Notes: generated by a model not told the origin, from the sequence alone. A DNA stretch of 31,847 bases from JAVZLH01 sp038883475 (GCA_038883475.1 JAVZMA010000016.1:1-31847), one strand, 5' to 3'. Shown: positions 15,120 to 22,771, counted from the stretch's first letter. Translations and numbers: made by a program.

Positions 15120-15731
15120 ATGGTTTATGAACCGCTGAGCTTTGAGCGTTTACTAGGGACAAAGGGGTTTAGTGATCAGCTTCTAAAAAATCATTTTGCG
15201 TTATATCAAGGCTATGTCACAAACACAAATAAACTAGCGGATTTACTGAACACGTTCCTAAAAGAAGGAAAAACCGGGACACCTGAGTATGCAGAATTGA
15301 AGCGTAGATGGGGATGGGAATTTAACGGCATGAGACTTCACGAATACTACTTCGGAAATATGATAAAAGGCGGAACGGAACTTGACAGAAATTCAAAACT
15401 CTTTAAGAAAATTACAGAAGATTTCGGAACATACGAAAATTGGGAGAAGGACTTTAAGGCTGTTGGAGCAATGCGAGGCATTGGATGGGTAATTCTATAT
15501 TATGACCCAGTGGCTGGTCGCCTCTTCAATTTTTGGATCAATGAACACGATGTAGGTCATCTTTCTGGAGCCAACCCCATTTTAATAATGGATGTCTTTG
15601 AACACGCATACATGATTGATTATGGACTGAAACGGGCAGACTATATAGAGGCATTTTTCAAAGCCATCGACTGGAAAGTTGTAGCTAATAGATTTAGCGA
15701 AGCAACTGCGAAAGTCATTAAATACTGGTGA
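15120..15731 (+). CDS. sod: Superoxide dismutase, Fe/Mn family
   Basis: A 203-residue cytoplasmic SOD converting superoxide to O2 and peroxide. Metal ligands are H25 (NHFALYQGYV), H74 (RLHEYYFGNM), D158 and H162 (DVFEHAY, an accepted form of the DxWEHAx signature). The second-shell Gln that tunes Fe or Mn enzymes is replaced by a His in the NEHDVGHLSG region, as in some archaeal enzymes, so metal use (Fe, Mn or either) is uncertain. GGGGGGA gives a strong ribosome site before the ATG. Placed between rubrerythrin and a desulforedoxin-like peptide, it forms a superoxide and peroxide detoxification cluster. Confidence 0.95.
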   Translation: MVYEPLSFERLLGTKGFSDQLLKNHFALYQGYVTNTNKLADLLNTFLKEGKTGTPEYAELKRRWGWEFNGMRLHEYYFGNMIKGGTELDRNSKLFKKITEDFGTYENWEKDFKAVGAMRGIGWVILYYDPVAGRLFNFWINEHDVGHLSGANPILIMDVFEHAYMIDYGLKRADYIEAFFKAIDWKVVANRFSEATAKVIKYW

Positions 15732-15931
15732 AAAAGAAGAGCTTAAACAGAATTGATAACAGCATACAAAAGGCTTTAGAAGTCATTAACCTATAACGGA
15801 AAACCATCATTCCCATTTTTTTAATGTGGTTTGCTCTATTACTTGGTATTTTAATCTAAGAATTTACAGAACTCTTATATTGCAACTTAAACATTACAGA
15901 TTATTAAAATCGATGATAGGGAGGTGGAATT

Positions 15932-16072
15932 TTGACTAAAAAGGGTGAGAAATATAAGTGCGAAAAATGTGGGCTTGTGGTTGTTGTGGATGAAGCTTGT
16001 GAATGCACTGATTGTGATTTGATCTGCTGCGCAGTTCCGATGAAACCAGTCAAAACAAAGGCTAAAAAATAG
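15932..16072 (+). CDS. 46-residue desulforedoxin-like Fe/Zn-Cys peptide
   Basis: From TTG 15932 the frame reads MTKKGEKYKCEKCGLVV, then CECTDC and LICCAVPMKPVK. C-x2-C near the start and a CC pair followed by a proline and PMK near the end follow the desulforedoxin pattern (iron in a Cys4 site), as in the N-terminal domain of class I superoxide reductases, but an extra CECTDC sits in the loop and the SOR catalytic domain is absent. GGGAGGTGG at 15919-15927 is an excellent ribosome site. Location after SOD and rubrerythrin suggests an electron carrier to a peroxidase; that is inference. Confidence 0.8.
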   Translation: MTKKGEKYKCEKCGLVVVVDEACECTDCDLICCAVPMKPVKTKAKK

Positions 16073-16147
16073 AGTATCTGCATACAGTTCGAAAAATAAC
16101 TAAGCTTTAACTACTTTTTCATTGAAAAGATTTCAAATCTCTTGTTG

Positions 16148-16312
16148 CTATTTTGTTGCAGATTTTCTTTTTTGTTTGTATCTTTCTGCGCAGTTTCGGC
16201 AGCAGAAGATGTACTCTTTTCCATCAATAGTCATGCGATAGGCTGCAAGTTGGCATATTTCTAACGGAATTTTCACATTGCAGAATTCACATCTAATAAA
16301 TTCTTCTTTCAT
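16148..16312 (-). CDS. 54-residue TRASH-like zinc peptide overlapping iscU
   Basis: The frame reads MKEEFIRCEFCNVKIP, then DGKEYIFCCRNCAERYK. C8-x2-C11 followed after about 25 residues by CC-x2-C and an aromatic-rich helix resembles the TRASH/YHS-like metal-binding fold found in archaeal metallochaperones and metal sensors. Its ATG overlaps the stop of iscU by four bases (ATGA), with GGAGG ahead, so it is translated together with the scaffold gene. Its job may be metal delivery to, or protection of, the Fe-S assembly site; nothing shows this directly. Confidence 0.78.
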   Translation of the reverse strand: MKEEFIRCEFCNVKIPLEICQLAAYRMTIDGKEYIFCCRNCAERYKQKRKSATK

Positions 16313-16695
16313 TTTATTTCCTCCTTACTTTTCTGTTTTTTGTGGTAATCTTCTATGGCGGCTTGTAGGGCGTCTGCTGCTAGGTTTGAACAGTGCATTT
16401 TGACTGGTGGTAGTCCCTCTAAAGCGTCTGCTACATCTCTTCTTGTGATTTTTAGGGCTTCTTCTAAGGTTTTTCCTTTCGCTAGTTCAGTTATCATGCT
16501 GCTTGTGGCTATGGCGGCACCGCATCCGAAGGTTTTAAACTTTATGTCATCAATGCGGTTGTCCTTCACTTTTATGTATATGGTCATCATGTCTCCGCAA
16601 ACGGGGTTTCCAACAGTGCCCACGCCATCAGCATCTTGGATTTCTCCCATGTTTCGCGGGTTTCTAAAATGCTCCATAACTTTCTCGCTATACAT
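16309..16695 (-). CDS. iscU: Fe-S cluster scaffold IscU
   Basis: A 128-residue IscU-type scaffold on which Fe-S clusters are built before transfer to client proteins. The three cluster-binding Cys are C33 (NPVCGD, with D35), C58 (FGCGAA) and C102 (HCSNLA, with H101). The segment LPPVK replaces the LPPVK chaperone-recognition motif exactly in place, just before C102. The start ATG at 16695 is six bases from the stop of the IscS gene, and the TRASH-like peptide overlaps its end, so sulfur source, scaffold and accessory peptide share a message. Confidence 0.95.
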   Translation of the reverse strand: MYSEKVMEHFRNPRNMGEIQDADGVGTVGNPVCGDMMTIYIKVKDNRIDDIKFKTFGCGAAIATSSMITELAKGKTLEEALKITRRDVADALEGLPPVKMHCSNLAADALQAAIEDYHKKQKSKEEIK

Positions 16696-16701
16696 TGCTC
16701 A

Positions 16702-17876
16702 TCACTCCTTAGGGGTTAAGGGCGAAATAGCCCTCAACCTTTTAACAATATCAGGCATGATGCTTATAACATAATCCACTTCTTCTTCAGTGTTTTGCCT
16801 TCCAAGGGTGAATAGCACTGAGCCATGGGCTTCTTCATGTTTTAGCCCTGTCGCCATTAAAACATGGGAGGGCTCCAAAGTTTTCGCGGTACAAGCTGAA
16901 CCAGAGGAGGCGGCTACACCCATCATGTCTAAGCTCAAAAGTATGGATTCCCCTTCTATGAAGCTGAACCGTACTGCGGCGTGTCTGGCAACCGCATGGT
17001 GGGATGCCCATTCAAAAAAGAGTAAGGCACAGACTCAAGCAGACCCTTAATAAGCTTGTCTCTAAGTCTGCTTAGCCTTTCGCTTTCTTCCTGCATTTCA
17101 TTCTTAGCTATTTCAGCAGCTTTGCCAAAACCCACTATGCCCGGCACGTTTTCCGTTCCAGAACGCAACCCCCGCTCTTGACCTCCACCGTGAAATATAG
17201 GTTCTAGGCGAACGCCCTCGCGTATGTAAAGGGCGCCCACACCCTTAGGTCCGTACATTTCGTTTGAAGAAAGGGTAAGTAAATCAATTCCATCCTTTCT
17301 CACGTCTATTTGAATTTGTCCGTTAGCTGCAGTGGCGTCTACATGCAAATAAGCGTTTTTGCGGTGGACTATTTGACTTATCTCTTTTATGGGCTGAATG
17401 GTTCCAATTTCCCCATTAGCATACTGGACAGAAACAAGAATCGTATCATCTTTTAGTTCATGTTCCAAACTTTCAAGGCTGATAATGCCATAGCTGTCAA
17501 CGGGCAAAAAAGTCACGTTGAATCCTTTTGTTTTAAGAAACTTGCATGGATTTAAGACTGACATGTGTTCGATGCTTGAGGTTATTATATGTTTTCCACG
17601 GTCAGCGTTACGATTGGCTACGCCTTTTATGGCGAGGTTGTTGCTTTCAGTGGCGCCGGAAGCAAAGATTATCGATTCTTTTCTTTCAGCGTTAATCAGT
17701 TCGGCAATTTTGATTCGTGCTTCATCTAAAGCCTTTCTAGGTTCTTCTCCGAAGGAATGAATGGAAAAGGGATTGCCATAGAAAAACTCCATGTAGGGAA
17801 GCATAGCCTCTATGACACGAGGGTCAATGGGCTTGCCAGCCGTGTGATCCATGTAAATTTTTCTGGAAACAGACAT
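16702..17876 (-). CDS. IscS/NifS-like class V aminotransferase, PLP lysine replaced, frame broken once
   Basis: Two frames together give a full cysteine-desulfurase-length protein of about 390 residues. The first, from 17876, covers residues to PTMRLPDTP and then ends early at 16956; the second resumes as VRFSFIEGESILLSLDMMG and holds the catalytic-Cys loop SGSACTA. One missing base near 16975 explains the break. Active-site residues differ from true desulfurases: the SSHK segment that holds the PLP lysine reads SSNEMYGPKG (numbered from ATG 17882, N207 and E208), and HVDAxQ reads HVDATA. Archaeoglobus IscS likewise lacks the lysine and, as I recall, has no desulfurase activity but still binds IscU. 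ATG 17876 fits the AGGAG spacing better than ATG 17882. Confidence 0.85.
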
Positions 17877-17888
17877 GGTCATCAGCTC

Positions 17889-18260
17889 CTAGAAGCATAG
17901 AACTGCATCCGCGTTAACAGCTAAATCGTTAAGGGTTGCTGCGCCTACAATTTTAGCTTCGGGCGCAAACTCTCCACGGGGAATACCTAGTAGCATGCAG
18001 CTTTGCTCGCACACCATTAGCTTTACTCCAGCCTTTACTGCTTGATCCACGACTTCTTTGAGGGTTGGAAAACCATTAATCTTTATCTTTTCAGCCTCTC
18101 CTTTCTTGACGACCGTTACTCCTTTTATTAGGAAGTAGATGGTTGCATCCATGTTCATCATGGCCGCTGTGGTCGCCAAAATGAACGGAGCGTAAGTGCG
18201 TTCCGGAGAGTTAACTCCGCTCGTTTGGATATACAAAATTTTTTTCCTTTCTGGCAACAT
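17889..18260 (-). CDS. DsrE-family sulfur carrier-like protein
   Basis: A 123-residue DsrE/DsrF-like protein: KKILYIQTSGVNSPERTYAPFILATTAAMM, the YFLIKGVTVV strand, and a Cys segment VCEQSCMLLGI with C84 and C88, where family members bind persulfide. These proteins pass sulfane sulfur between TusA and other carriers or regulate cluster enzymes. The length is right for a single-domain member. It lies 22 bases downstream of tusA and just ahead of the IscS-like gene, so it is in a position to bring sulfur to the Fe-S machinery without a working desulfurase. Confidence 0.88.
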   Translation of the reverse strand: MLPERKKILYIQTSGVNSPERTYAPFILATTAAMMNMDATIYFLIKGVTVVKKGEAEKIKINGFPTLKEVVDQAVKAGVKLMVCEQSCMLLGIPRGEFAPEAKIVGAATLNDLAVNADAVLCF

Positions 18261-18282
18261 ATTTCACCTCCACAAATTATGT

Positions 18283-18519
18283 TTACTTCACCTTTCTAAT
18301 TAGAATTCGAACTTGCTTTCCCGTTCTGGTCACGCTAACAATTTCTTGTCCAAGATTTTTCAGAAGACTGCGAATGTCATCCTCTGCTGCTGGGTCGTCT
18401 GCCAGAACCTCAAGGATTTCTCCAACTTGCATTTCGTCCAGCTCCATCCTTGTTCGAAAAACCGGCTCTGGACAATAAAGCCCCAGACAATCCAATTTCC
18501 TGTTAGGTTCAATCTTCAT
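18283..18519 (-). CDS. tusA: TusA-family sulfurtransferase (SirA-like)
   Basis: A 78-residue TusA-fold protein with the motif CLGLYCPEPV, in which C16 of CPEP is the persulfide carrier, and a C-terminal strand QVRILIRKV. C11 before it is typical of archaeal members. TusA transfers sulfur in tRNA thiolation, cofactor synthesis or dissimilatory sulfur relay. As first gene of the tusA-dsrE-iscS-iscU run, its partner is probably the DsrE protein. The ATG at 18519 agrees with the family start. Confidence 0.92.
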   Translation of the reverse strand: MKIEPNRKLDCLGLYCPEPVFRTRMELDEMQVGEILEVLADDPAAEDDIRSLLKNLGQEIVSVTRTGKQVRILIRKVK

Positions 18520-18612
18520 AAAACATCTCCAAGAATAAAAATGGGTGAAAGGAAATAAAAACGTTGTCTAAGGCTTACAAGGCATTTCTTTGGCGTTCTA
18601 AATCAGATGGGG

Positions 18613-19194
18613 TTATAATTCCTCTTTTAAGCCTTTCAGTTTTCTAGTCCACGCAACAAGGTTTTCCAACAAATCTTTAATCTTCGCCCGAGTTTTCTCG
18701 TCGATTAGTCTTCCTTTCTTATCAAACTTTTCTCCAGCTAAAGGCACCATAACCTCAGGCTTATTTATCGGATGCATATTTAAGGTTACTAAAACTTGTC
18801 TAAGCTGATACTGGGCCCGAGCGCCTCCCAAAGTTCCAATGGATGCACTCATGATTGCCACAGGTTTTCCTTCGAAAGAATTGTCTCCAGGCGGCCTAGA
18901 AGTCCAGTCAATGGCGTTCTTCAAAACTCCTGAAAAAGAATAGTTGTATTCTGGAGTCACAATTAGAATGGCGTCTGCCCGCCTTATTTTTCGCTTGAAT
19001 TCTTTAACTTTAGCTGGCATGTCATTCTCAAAATCCTGATTATAAAGGGGAATCCCGTCAATGTCAAAAATTTCTAGTTTAGCATTTTTTGGCATCAGCT
19101 CAGCTGCAGCACGCAACAGCGCCTTATTGTATGACCCCTTTCTTAGACTTCCAGCAAAACCCAAAATTACAATTTGTTCCACGACCATCCTCAT
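18613..19194 (-). CDS. NAD(P)H-dependent FMN/quinone reductase (ChrR/YieF-like)
   Basis: A 193-residue flavodoxin-fold reductase. GFAGSLRKGSYNKALLRAA binds FMN phosphate, and TPEYNYSFSGVLKNAIDWTSRP and SIGTLGGARAQYQLRQVL are the defining blocks of the YieF/ChrR group, which reduces quinones, chromate and similar acceptors by two electrons and so limits radical formation. Cysteine-free, it lacks the cluster motif of the Isf-like gene at 1429. ATG 19194 has GGAG four bases ahead; a GTG at 19182 behind GAGG is a fair alternative. It may belong to the same oxidative-stress group. Confidence 0.9.
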   Translation of the reverse strand: MRMVVEQIVILGFAGSLRKGSYNKALLRAAAELMPKNAKLEIFDIDGIPLYNQDFENDMPAKVKEFKRKIRRADAILIVTPEYNYSFSGVLKNAIDWTSRPPGDNSFEGKPVAIMSASIGTLGGARAQYQLRQVLVTLNMHPINKPEVMVPLAGEKFDKKGRLIDEKTRAKIKDLLENLVAWTRKLKGLKEEL

Positions 19195-19256
19195 TTCGCT
19201 CCAATTACATCAGCTTAACTTTAGAAATGCCTAAAACTTATTTGCGTTTTCCATGG

Positions 19257-19442
19257 TTAAAAATTATTTTCATTGAAAGGATCTGGAAAGTATATGGCTT
19301 TTCGGGTGATTTCAACAGAGCATGTTCCCGTCTTCCTACACCATTCCTCACATTCATTGGCTATTTCACGGTCTGAATACCCGAGACCACAAATTTCACA
19401 CAAATAAATTGTTTTATCACCTAGCTTCTTTTCCTTCACCAT
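19257..19442 (-). CDS. 61-residue zinc-ribbon-like peptide
   Basis: The sequence TIYLCEICGLGYSDREIANECEEWC followed by TGTCSVEITRKAI has C-x2-C then C and C further along, a pattern for one zinc site, and a short helix around NECEEWC. I have seen this type of short peptide in several archaeal genomes but know no function. GAGG lies nine bases before ATG 19442. It is upstream of the FMN reductase on the same strand (63 bases apart) and could be cotranscribed. Confidence 0.75.
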   Translation of the reverse strand: MVKEKKLGDKTIYLCEICGLGYSDREIANECEEWCRKTGTCSVEITRKAIYFPDPFNENNF

Positions 19443-19805
19443 ACAACTTCAACCTCGCTAAATCCTAACTAATAAGTTCTAGGCTAATATTCTTTTAATC
19501 GCTGTTAACGGAAGCGGATACGAAGTTATTTAAAAAGTGTGTAATTATTCCGAATCAGAATTTGAGGTGTGGATAATTAACAAATATTTAGCTTCAAACA
19601 ATTGCTTGGTAGGTTATTCAGGTGGTCAGAAAGAGCATAATTGAGGTTGTTTGGTTCCAGAATCTTTCAAGATAAAGCCTGAAATGATTGAATTTGACAT
19701 ATTGAAAGCGTTTTACGATGGTGAATTAATTATTCCTTGGTGTTATGAGGTCGAAAATGTTAAGGTTGTTTATTCGAAGCGAAATAGATTTTGTAAGTTT
19801 ACTTT
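19443..19805. other. Gene-poor stretch with one short uncertain frame
   Basis: No confident gene. On the plus strand an open run from about 19650 to a TAG at 19809 reads VPESFKIKPEMIEFDILKAFYDGELIIPW; its only ATG (19684) would give 41 residues and has no ribosome site. It may be a remnant of a gene cut off at its 5' side. Confidence 0.4.
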
Positions 19806-21362
19806 TTAGTCTATTTGAAAACTTATGATCATTAGGTTATATGTTGATGTGTTTGGTCGGAGGACTTTAAGATAGGTCTGTATTGTGGTTTTGCCTTGGT
19901 TGTTGATGGATACTTTTATAGCAACATAAATTGTTTTAGTGCCTGGGAGATCGCACCATTCTCCTGTTTGTTGGTTGTATTCTCCGTAGAGGATGTATAT
20001 TTGTCGAGAAATGGCTGTTTCGTTGTAAAAGTATATTGTGTAGTTATATAGGCGTTCAATGTTTGTTTGGTTGTAGGCTTCGAGTCTGATCTTCCAAGGG
20101 TCTGGTGATTCGTTAACTATTTTTAGGACGTATTCGTAGGCGTCAGATAACTCTACAACTTGCCAGTTATGGTCGGATTCCTGTCCAGCATACCACCTTT
20201 GCAAGTGTAGGTTTGTTGAATTGGTGAGCATTTCAATCCAGAATGGTCTTGGAAAAGCTCTTCCTGTTCCGGTGGAATCACATGTTGTGAATGAGAAAGT
20301 CCTACTTGTATTAACAGGTGAAATTGTTATATCTTTAACGTATTCTGTTGTAACCGTTGAATCGTGGAATCCCCTTTGAACCTTTACTCCCGCAGGCATC
20401 TGAATAACAAACCATCTCACGTGGCAAGTTCCTGTGGTTGTTCGCCTGAAAAATCTAATCTGTGTCGGGTTTTCTATCCAGCCTCTCACAGAAACTTGAG
20501 CAAGCCCGTTTGCTGTTGCCCTCCAAGTCATGTAAAGCCAAGTTCTTATAAGGTCAACTGAATCGATTGTTTGAATCGTTGGGTCTGATGCGCTTACTAC
20601 CGTCTCACCAGTTTGTATCACTGTTTCATCGTTAAATTTTACAACAAACCATTCAACAGTTACTGTTGTTCCAGTTCCCTCCCTTCTCAGTCTTAAATTT
20701 GTAGTGCTCGTTAGTTCACCGGTGACAAACGCTTTATTATATTGTGTTGCATCTGTTCCGGTTGACCTCCTCGAAAGGAAAACTACACATTTAAAGATAT
20801 TTTCAACATCGTTTATTGGCACATCTTTTTGATTCTCTGTTGAGGCAAATTGGGTTGTTCCTGATTGGACGCTTATTTGTTCGCCTAAAGCTTCAATTAC
20901 ATACCATGCAAAATTTGCTGGATTTGTTGTGCCAACCCTTTCAAAACGCAATTGCGAAGAGGACTCAAATCTTCCGCTTACGAGAACTTGCTCTTCTGGT
21001 TGGGTTGCGGCTACACCGCCACCGAAGCTTACGAGCAAAAATGCTTTTGAAATGTTAACAGGTTCGATGTCGACAAGCATGTAGGAGCTCCCTGAATTAA
21101 TAACTCCTGTTCCTGATTGAACCTTCCATCCTCTTTCTACCACTTTAATTTCAACTTTTGCGCTTGTGTTGTTTGTGTAAATTGTGCTATTCCCTACAAT
21201 GCCCTCTTTCAAAATTACTTTTGGAGACTCAGCGGAAACAAAATTCGCCTGACAATAATATGCGTTATAGACATCGCCATGCACTGGAATAAATAGACTA
21301 GCAAGTAATAAAACAAACGAAAGTAACACAGTGAAACTTTTTTCCCTCATAAACATTCCCAT
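19806..21362 (-). CDS. Secreted protein with four tandem 80-84-residue repeats
   Basis: A 518-residue protein with a signal peptide (REKSFTVLLSFVLLLASLFIPVHGD). Four repeats begin at V81, V165, V248 and V328, each opening V-x-x-G and closing with L/I-R-F/L-x-R then W-x-V-V/I (for example QLRFERVG with FAWYVIE, NLRLRREGTG with VEWFVV, QIRFFRR with VRWFVI, NLHLQRW with NWQVVEL). The repeats look like beta-sandwich modules for surface binding or adhesion. A separate beta-rich segment of about 110 residues follows. No C-terminal membrane anchor is seen. It is last of a three-gene surface operon. ATG 21362 or ATG 21350 could be the start. Confidence 0.82.
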   Translation of the reverse strand: MGMFMREKSFTVLLSFVLLLASLFIPVHGDVYNAYYCQANFVSAESPKVILKEGIVGNSTIYTNNTSAKVEIKVVERGWKVQSGTGVINSGSSYMLVDIEPVNISKAFLLVSFGGGVAATQPEEQVLVSGRFESSSQLRFERVGTTNPANFAWYVIEALGEQISVQSGTTQFASTENQKDVPINDVENIFKCVVFLSRRSTGTDATQYNKAFVTGELTSTTNLRLRREGTGTTVTVEWFVVKFNDETVIQTGETVVSASDPTIQTIDSVDLIRTWLYMTWRATANGLAQVSVRGWIENPTQIRFFRRTTTGTCHVRWFVIQMPAGVKVQRGFHDSTVTTEYVKDITISPVNTSRTFSFTTCDSTGTGRAFPRPFWIEMLTNSTNLHLQRWYAGQESDHNWQVVELSDAYEYVLKIVNESPDPWKIRLEAYNQTNIERLYNYTIYFYNETAISRQIYILYGEYNQQTGEWCDLPGTKTIYVAIKVSINNQGKTTIQTYLKVLRPNTSTYNLMIISFQID

Positions 21363-21389
21363 GGAAAAGAAAAAGGGAAAAGTGGCGAG

Positions 21390-21953
21390 TTACTCACCTT
21401 TAACCAGCAATTGTAGCGTAACGCTCACTGAATTTGTTGATAAGGCTCCAGCCTTCCATTTGACGTCCCATTCTACAACCCATGTTGCTCCAGCCGGGAT
21501 GATTAATTCACCTGTAGATGAGCCTGGAGTGCCAACGTTTATTGGTTCGCCTTGCTGTGTGCCACCAACAGCGTCACGGACTATCACTGTAATAAATTCA
21601 ATCTGGTCTGTGTCTCCGCTCCACGAGGCAAAAGCCAATGTGATGTTGCGGCTTGCAGAATCGAAATTTCTTATTCCTACAGCGGCTTGGTAAACTCTCG
21701 TGGCGTTTGGCCAGCCAGCCATGCTATTTAGGCTTACGTAAGTGCCATTAGTTCCAATAGAAGCCCCAGCAGCTTCGCTATCCTCGGTTAAGACGAACTG
21801 GACTTGGGCGGTTTCAGGTGTTATTGGCGATGCTTGCATATACAGATAGTTAAGGATACTGGCGGAAGCAGCAACAACAAGCACCGATGACATCAGCAAT
21901 AGGAAAATCCTCAACAGCCTTTTTCCAGTCTTTCTTTGACCGTTTTCCATCAT
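21390..21953 (-). CDS. Secreted or anchored beta-rich protein, TasA-like in size and layout
   Basis: A 187-residue protein with a basic N-terminus (QRKTGKRLLR), a hydrophobic helix at 13-38 and then a beta-rich domain: TAQVQFVLTEDSEAAG, NITLAFASW, EFITVIVRD, GELIIPAGATWVVEWDVKW, VSVTLQLLV. The last segment reads like a bacterial or archaeal surface beta-sandwich in which an average ends in VSVTLQ. Size and layout recall TasA and the archaeal bundling pilin AbpA, but I cannot show homology. The ribosome site AAGGAGGTG is very strong. The membrane-protein gene ends four bases upstream. Confidence 0.75.
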   Translation of the reverse strand: MMENGQRKTGKRLLRIFLLLMSSVLVVAASASILNYLYMQASPITPETAQVQFVLTEDSEAAGASIGTNGTYVSLNSMAGWPNATRVYQAAVGIRNFDSASRNITLAFASWSGDTDQIEFITVIVRDAVGGTQQGEPINVGTPGSSTGELIIPAGATWVVEWDVKWKAGALSTNSVSVTLQLLVKGE

Positions 21954-21957
21954 TTTT

Positions 21958-22464
21958 TCACCTCCTTTTTCTCCTAAACAAGTTGGGTTCTAAGTATACT
22001 GCAATGCTGAGGACCAGTAGAATTATACAGACCAGGAGAACTGCGTAAAGGCTTTCAACCGGAATCTTTGGAAGCCAAGGCATCAGGATGGGCTCGCCGT
22101 TGACATATGCCGAGATGAAAAACAGAGAAATAGAAAATGAAGGGACTGTGAAAACGGAAAGAAACATTCCAGCGGCGCTTAACAATTTCTTTTTGGCAAT
22201 AATGTAGAAGTTAACGCATCCAATATTTAAGAGGGCTGCAAAGAGGTAAAGCAGACAGCTCCAAAAACGTGCTTCTGCAAACGGTAAAAGAAAAGTATAA
22301 TTTACCCAGATCTGACCAAAGCCTGCAAGCGCCGCAACATGATACACATAAGGAAACGCCGTTGGAAACACCCTCTCAAAAAGAGATGCCAATAAACTCA
22401 AAGCTACGAAAAGATCAATCCCTATAAACAAGAGCAGTTCCGGAGGAAACGGTATTCTCGACAT
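21958..22464 (-). CDS. Multi-helix membrane protein, family unknown
   Basis: About 168 residues with four or five hydrophobic helices (LLLFIGIDLFVALSLLASLF, YHVAALAGFGQIWVNYTFLLPF, SCLLYLFAALLNIGCVNFYII, GMFLSVFTVPSFSISLFFISAYV, ESLYAVLLVCIILLVLSIAVYL) and a basic tail RRKRR. An upstream TTG at 22482 would add six residues, but ATG 22464 with GAAGGGA ahead is more likely. It is first in the three-gene surface operon and ends four bases before the next start. It might process, export or anchor the two secreted proteins; no catalytic residues of a signal peptidase are visible. Confidence 0.75.
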   Translation of the reverse strand: MSRIPFPPELLLFIGIDLFVALSLLASLFERVFPTAFPYVYHVAALAGFGQIWVNYTFLLPFAEARFWSCLLYLFAALLNIGCVNFYIIAKKKLLSAAGMFLSVFTVPSFSISLFFISAYVNGEPILMPWLPKIPVESLYAVLLVCIILLVLSIAVYLEPNLFRRKRR

Positions 22465-22514
22465 TTCGGCAGATCCCTTCAAGAGTCACTTCATCACCGA
22501 TTCAAGAACCTAAA

Positions 22515-22528
22515 TGAATCAATGATTA
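22515..22528. promoter_or_regulatory. Operator candidate TGAATCAATGATTA, copy 1
   Basis: The core AATCAATGATT is a perfect palindrome around one central A. An identical 14-base copy lies at 22609-22622, 94 bases away, close to nine helical turns. This copy is about 50 bases from the surface operon start. A site for the adjacent Lrp-type regulator is plausible. Confidence 0.5.
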
Positions 22529-22608
22529 TAAATTGATTATGAATTACAGATTCATATTGCATAAATAGAAGTATTTTCTGCAATATTATTTTCCCTTTTT
22601 TAAAAAAG

Positions 22609-22622
22609 TGAATCAATGATTA
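22609..22622. promoter_or_regulatory. Operator candidate TGAATCAATGATTA, copy 2
   Basis: Exact repeat of the motif at 22515. It lies about 150 bases before the regulator start. Two spaced palindromic sites suit the octameric, DNA-wrapping habit of Lrp-family proteins. Confidence 0.5.
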
Positions 22623-22771
22623 AAAAGAGAGCTAAAAATAAGCAAAGCTCCAAGGGTTGGACGCTATCAAATTTTAAAAATTGCGGAATCACAGCATCAT
22701 TAAAGCACAATCATATCAATAATAGCTTTACATTGAAAAACTAAATTAAGGAGTTTAAGAAACTTCTTGTT

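Larger units (their letters stand above)
22465..22771. other. AT-rich divergent control region between surface operon and Lrp-type regulator
   Basis: About 300 bases without a gene, holding two copies of a 14-base motif and several A/T runs. The stretch separates two divergent transcripts, so promoters for both should lie here. Confidence 0.5.

Noticed and set aside
19684..19809. 41-residue plus-strand frame ending at 19809
   Set aside because: No ribosome site, no recognised domain, and too short to support; kept only as a note on the gene-poor stretch.
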